Part shown: positions 5,936-8,022 of the stretch, in pieces
Numbering within the stretch: the first letter of the stretch is position 1
How the letters are laid out: every line of letters starts with the position of its first letter
NCBI GenBank assembly: GCA_038239195.1
Contig: JBBSEZ010000454.1
Span: 1 to 8,022 of the forward strand
Origin: JBBSEZ01 sp038239195
Lineage (GTDB): Bacteria > Planctomycetota > Planctomycetia > Gemmatales > Gemmataceae
Length of the DNA: 8,022 bases
Direction of reading: 5' to 3'
The notes under the pieces: generated by a model
Seen by the model: the letters and a program-made list of their open reading frames with translations, nothing else
What the model was told of the DNA's origin: nothing
The model's database searches: none
Made by a program: the position numbers and the translations under genes

Positions 5936-7357
5936 TCAGGCCTCGTCTTCGCCGTCGCGGACGGTGCGGTCGATGCGGATGCCGAGGTCGCGGACCTTGG
6001 TGCGCAGGCTGCCGCGCGTGATGCCGAGGAGGCGGGCGGCGCGCAACTGGTTGCCGTGGGTGTGGCGGAGCACCCGCGTCAACAGGGCCCGCTCCATGCG
6101 CTCCAGCGCCTCGGCATACAGCGTTTCGCTGCCCTCCTCGAGCCGGGCGTCGAGGAAGGCCTCGAAGTCCCCGGGCGCGCTCTCCGCGGGGGGAGCGCCC
6201 AGGGGCGGCAGGAACTCCGGCAGGAGCACGGGGCCGGCGGCGTGCAACAGGGCCTGCTTGAGCACGCTCTGGAGCTCGCGGACGTTGCCCGGCCAGGAGT
6301 GCCGGCGCAGCGCCTCCAGCGCCTCGGGGGCCACGCCTTCCACGCTCTTGCCCAGCTCGCGGTTGAAGCGCCGCAGGTAGTGCTGCACCAGCAGCACGAG
6401 GTCGTCGCCGCGCTCGCGCACCGGCGGGAGGTGGATGGTGAAGACGCCCAGGCGGTAGTAGAGGTCGCGACGGAACGCCCCCTCGGCCACGGCCTGCTCC
6501 AGGTCGCGGTTGGTGGCCGCCAGCACGCGCACGTCGGTGCGGACGAGCTCGTTGCCGCCGAGGCGCTCGAAACACTGTTCTTGCAGCAAACGCAGCATCT
6601 TGGTCTGCGTCAGCGCCGTCATGTCGGCGACCTCGTCGAGGAAGATCGTCCCGCCGTTGCACTGCTCGAACTTGCCGATGCGGCGCCGGTCCGCGCCGGT
6701 GAACGCGCCCTTTTCGTGTCCGAAGAGCTCGCTTTCCAGCAGCGCCTCGGGGATGGCCGCGCAGTTGAGCGCGAGGAAGGGCCCGCTCGCCCGCCGGCTG
6801 TGCTGGTAGATGGCGCGGGCCACCAGCTCCTTGCCCGTTCCCGACTCGCCGGAGATGAGGACCGTCACGTCCTGGGCGGCGACCCGGCCGATGGCCTTGT
6901 AGACGCTTTGCATGCCGGGGGAGCGCCCGACGATGGCGTCGGCGCGATCGTCCACGGGCTCGTCGGGCCCGCCGAGGGCGGGGACGTGCATGAGCCGGCT
7001 GATGGCGAGGGCGCCCTCGACGACCTGGCGCAACTGGCTCAACTCGACGGGCTTGAGGAGGTATTCGTAGGCGCCGAGTTTCATGGCCTCGATGGCGGTG
7101 TCGGTGGTGCTCCGGCCGGTGATGAACACAACGGGGGTGCGGGCATCGACGGCGCGCAGCCGGGCCAGCGCCTCCAGCCCGCCCATGTCGGGCAGGTGGA
7201 CGTCGAGGACGACGACGTCCGGCCGCCGCTGCCGGGCGAGGTCGAGCCCCTCGGCCGCCGTCTGCGCCAGGAGCACCTCCAGGTTCGCCGTTTGAAAGGC
7301 GCGGCGAAAGGCCATCAGGATGGACGGCTCATCATCGACGATCAGGAGGGTTGCCAC
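5936..7357 (-). CDS. Sigma54-dependent response regulator, NtrC type
   Basis: This 473-residue protein has the complete three-domain build of NtrC-class activators. A receiver domain (about 1-120) has Asp8/Asp9, the phospho-acceptor Asp52 (VVVLDVHLPDMGG), Thr80 and Lys102. An AAA+ domain (about 142-385) has Walker A GESGTGKE (170-177), the sigma54-contacting GAFTGA loop (217-222), Walker B GGTIFLDE (235-242), and the downstream RRDLYYRL and HSWPGNVREL motifs. A Fis-type helix-turn-helix (about 418-460) includes AARLLGITRGSLRTKV. Phosphorylation should drive oligomerisation and ATP-dependent opening of sigma54 promoters. All key residues are intact. The start is a GTG at 7357 with GGAGG four bases upstream. 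No partner histidine kinase is in view on either side. Possible targets are the two sigma54-like sites at 5764-5779 and 1330-1344. The exact regulon cannot be told, so no gene symbol is given. Confidence 0.95.
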   Translation of the reverse strand: MATLLIVDDEPSILMAFRRAFQTANLEVLLAQTAAEGLDLARQRRPDVVVLDVHLPDMGGLEALARLRAVDARTPVVFITGRSTTDTAIEAMKLGAYEYLLKPVELSQLRQVVEGALAISRLMHVPALGGPDEPVDDRADAIVGRSPGMQSVYKAIGRVAAQDVTVLISGESGTGKELVARAIYQHSRRASGPFLALNCAAIPEALLESELFGHEKGAFTGADRRRIGKFEQCNGGTIFLDEVADMTALTQTKMLRLLQEQCFERLGGNELVRTDVRVLAATNRDLEQAVAEGAFRRDLYYRLGVFTIHLPPVRERGDDLVLLVQHYLRRFNRELGKSVEGVAPEALEALRRHSWPGNVRELQSVLKQALLHAAGPVLLPEFLPPLGAPPAESAPGDFEAFLDARLEEGSETLYAEALERMERALLTRVLRHTHGNQLRAARLLGITRGSLRTKVRDLGIRIDRTVRDGEDEA

Positions 7358-7419
7358 GTGTCCTCCGGGGCTGGGGCCCGCGATGTGGTGGGGCCATTCT
7401 TCACCGCTCGCTACCTGGA

Positions 7420-7425
7420 ATTGTA
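7420..7425 (-). promoter_or_regulatory. Possible -10 box upstream of response regulator
   Basis: The minus strand reads GGGATACAATTCC, with TACAAT matching TATAAT at 5 of 6 positions, about 60 bases before the GTG start. It sits in a short AT-richer patch of an otherwise GC-rich leader. No good -35 element is found 16-18 bases upstream, so support is weak. Confidence 0.25.
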
Positions 7426-7473
7426 TCCCGCCCGCCCTCGGGAGCGTATCGGAGGAGATTGCCGCATCGCCGA

Positions 7474-7513
7474 GCGTGGCCGGGGCTGACGCAATCGGAA
7501 GCCCCGGCCACGC
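7474..7513. repeat. 14-bp stem hairpin
   Basis: GCGTGGCCGGGGCT (7474-7487) and AGCCCCGGCCACGC (7500-7513) pair perfectly around a 12-base loop. It lies about 117 bases upstream of the response regulator start and just before the repeat array. No T-run follows on either strand. It could be an atypical terminator for a plus-strand transcript or for a minus-strand unit entering from the right, or a protein-binding palindrome. Confidence 0.7.
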
Positions 7514-7534
7514 GGGCCCACCTATCGACGCCTG

Positions 7535-7559
7535 ACGGGCCTCGCGAGAGAGGGCCCGT
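7535..7559. repeat. 7-bp stem hairpin at edge of repeat array
   Basis: ACGGGCC (7535-7541) pairs with GGCCCGT (7553-7559) over an 11-base loop. Its right arm runs into the first copy of the tandem repeat. With the hairpin at 7474-7513 it makes a highly structured stretch. In DNA this GC-rich, a 7-bp stem alone could be chance. Confidence 0.35.
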
Positions 7560-8022
7560 TACCGCCCGTTTGGTGTCGGCCCGGCCCCTTCTGTTGGAGG
7601 CCAGTCGGCAACAACGAGGGCCGTCCCGGAGCGTGGCAGGGCCGGGTTGGTCCGAGCCCGACGACGGGCTGGGTGGGCCCACGTTCCCCTGCCGGGCGCC
7701 GAAGCCTGGACCGTCCGGAAAAACCCGTTGGGTGACGGTGCGGCCCCTGGGTTTGAGGGCCGTTCAGGGACGTTGAGAACCAGGACGTTCCCGCGCCAGC
7801 CCCGGCCTGTTTGCGAGGCGCCTGGCCAGCCGTTACCGCCCGTGTGGTGACGGCTCTGCCCCCTCGTTTGGGCGCCGTTGGGCGACGGGAAGCACGACCG
7901 AGTTTGTCGGCGCTCTCGGCCAAGTCGCGCGCCCTCCACCAGCCGTCAAAGCCCGTGCGGTGACGGCTCGGCCCCGCCGTTTCAGGGCCAACGGGCGACG
8001 GCGAGCGACGCCGGGCGGGCCC
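7556..8022. repeat. Degenerate tandem repeat array, continues past window end
   Basis: Four diverged copies of a 33-base core begin at 7556, 7715, 7830 and 7943, with periods of 159, 115 and 113 bases. The shared centre is GCCCGTKYGGTGACGGC followed after a few bases by GGCCCC. A second conserved block follows each core, roughly GTTTNRGGGCC then GGGCGACG. Core flanks can pair in each copy, best as GCCGTTACC with GGTGACGGC in the third copy and GCCGTCA with TGACGGC in the fourth. No open frame here has a start signal or protein-like composition. I see no coding gene from 7358 to the end. The array is probably incomplete on the right. Its function is unknown; a structured RNA, a protein-binding array or a lineage-specific intergenic repeat are all possible. 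Confidence 0.6.

Noticed and set aside
6056..7489. 477-residue plus-strand open frame opposite the response regulator
   Set aside because: It is the antisense shadow of a gene with complete REC, AAA+ and Fis motifs. Its His/Gln/Val-rich composition is typical of such shadows.
7636..7693. Outer 7-bp stem (GGCAGGG with CCCTGCC) enclosing an inner stem, tRNA-like in outline
   Set aside because: There is no anticodon arm, T-loop or conserved tRNA bases, and the enclosed length of 58 bases is too short.
7522..7939. Two overlapping minus-strand frames across the repeat array with recurring SPNG/TPNG-like peptides
   Set aside because: The peptide recurrence follows from the DNA repeat. The periods (159, 115, 113) are not all multiples of three, so copies fall in different frames, and no start signal is present.

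Overview
The window is GC-rich throughout, and its gene content points to a planctomycete, probably a Gemmata-type lineage. The evidence is an ECF sigma factor with a ZAS-type anti-sigma, several small secreted proteins without recognisable families, and a secreted module that I recall from planctomycetal proteins. This assignment is an inference from gene style, not a database match.

Layout. At the left edge, two minus-strand genes form a short unit: a secreted beta-rich protein (472-1104) followed by a HAD-type hydrolase cut by the window edge (1-449). A sigma70-like promoter (1138-1165) precedes them. Upstream on the same strand lies a 35-codon gene with a perfect Shine-Dalgarno (1184-1291). 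A near-consensus sigma54 promoter (1330-1344) precedes it, and a 13-bp stem hairpin (1180-1214) covers its stop codon. The centre is a plus-strand operon: an ECF sigma factor (1484-2077), a membrane anti-sigma factor overlapping it by ATGA (2074-2865), and a 691-aa TVP38/TMEM64-like membrane protein fused to a roughly 420-aa C-terminal domain that I do not recognise (2913-4988). Facing this operon are two small secreted-protein genes on the minus strand (5046-5387 and 5548-5703) and an NtrC-type sigma54-dependent response regulator (5936-7357). The last 660 bases hold no convincing gene. They contain strong hairpins and a degenerate tandem repeat of about 114 bp that runs off the window end.

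Two candidate circuits emerge. First, the sigma/anti-sigma/TVP38-fusion operon looks like an envelope-sensing unit in which both the anti-sigma and the fusion protein expose large domains outside the membrane. Second, the response regulator is followed on its own strand by a small secreted-protein gene with a near-consensus sigma54 promoter (5764-5779) and two palindromic elements 20 bp apart (5890-5919) at the usual enhancer distance. A second sigma54-like site with the same CGGCACG half precedes the 35-codon gene about 4.4 kb away. The regulator may therefore control both small genes.
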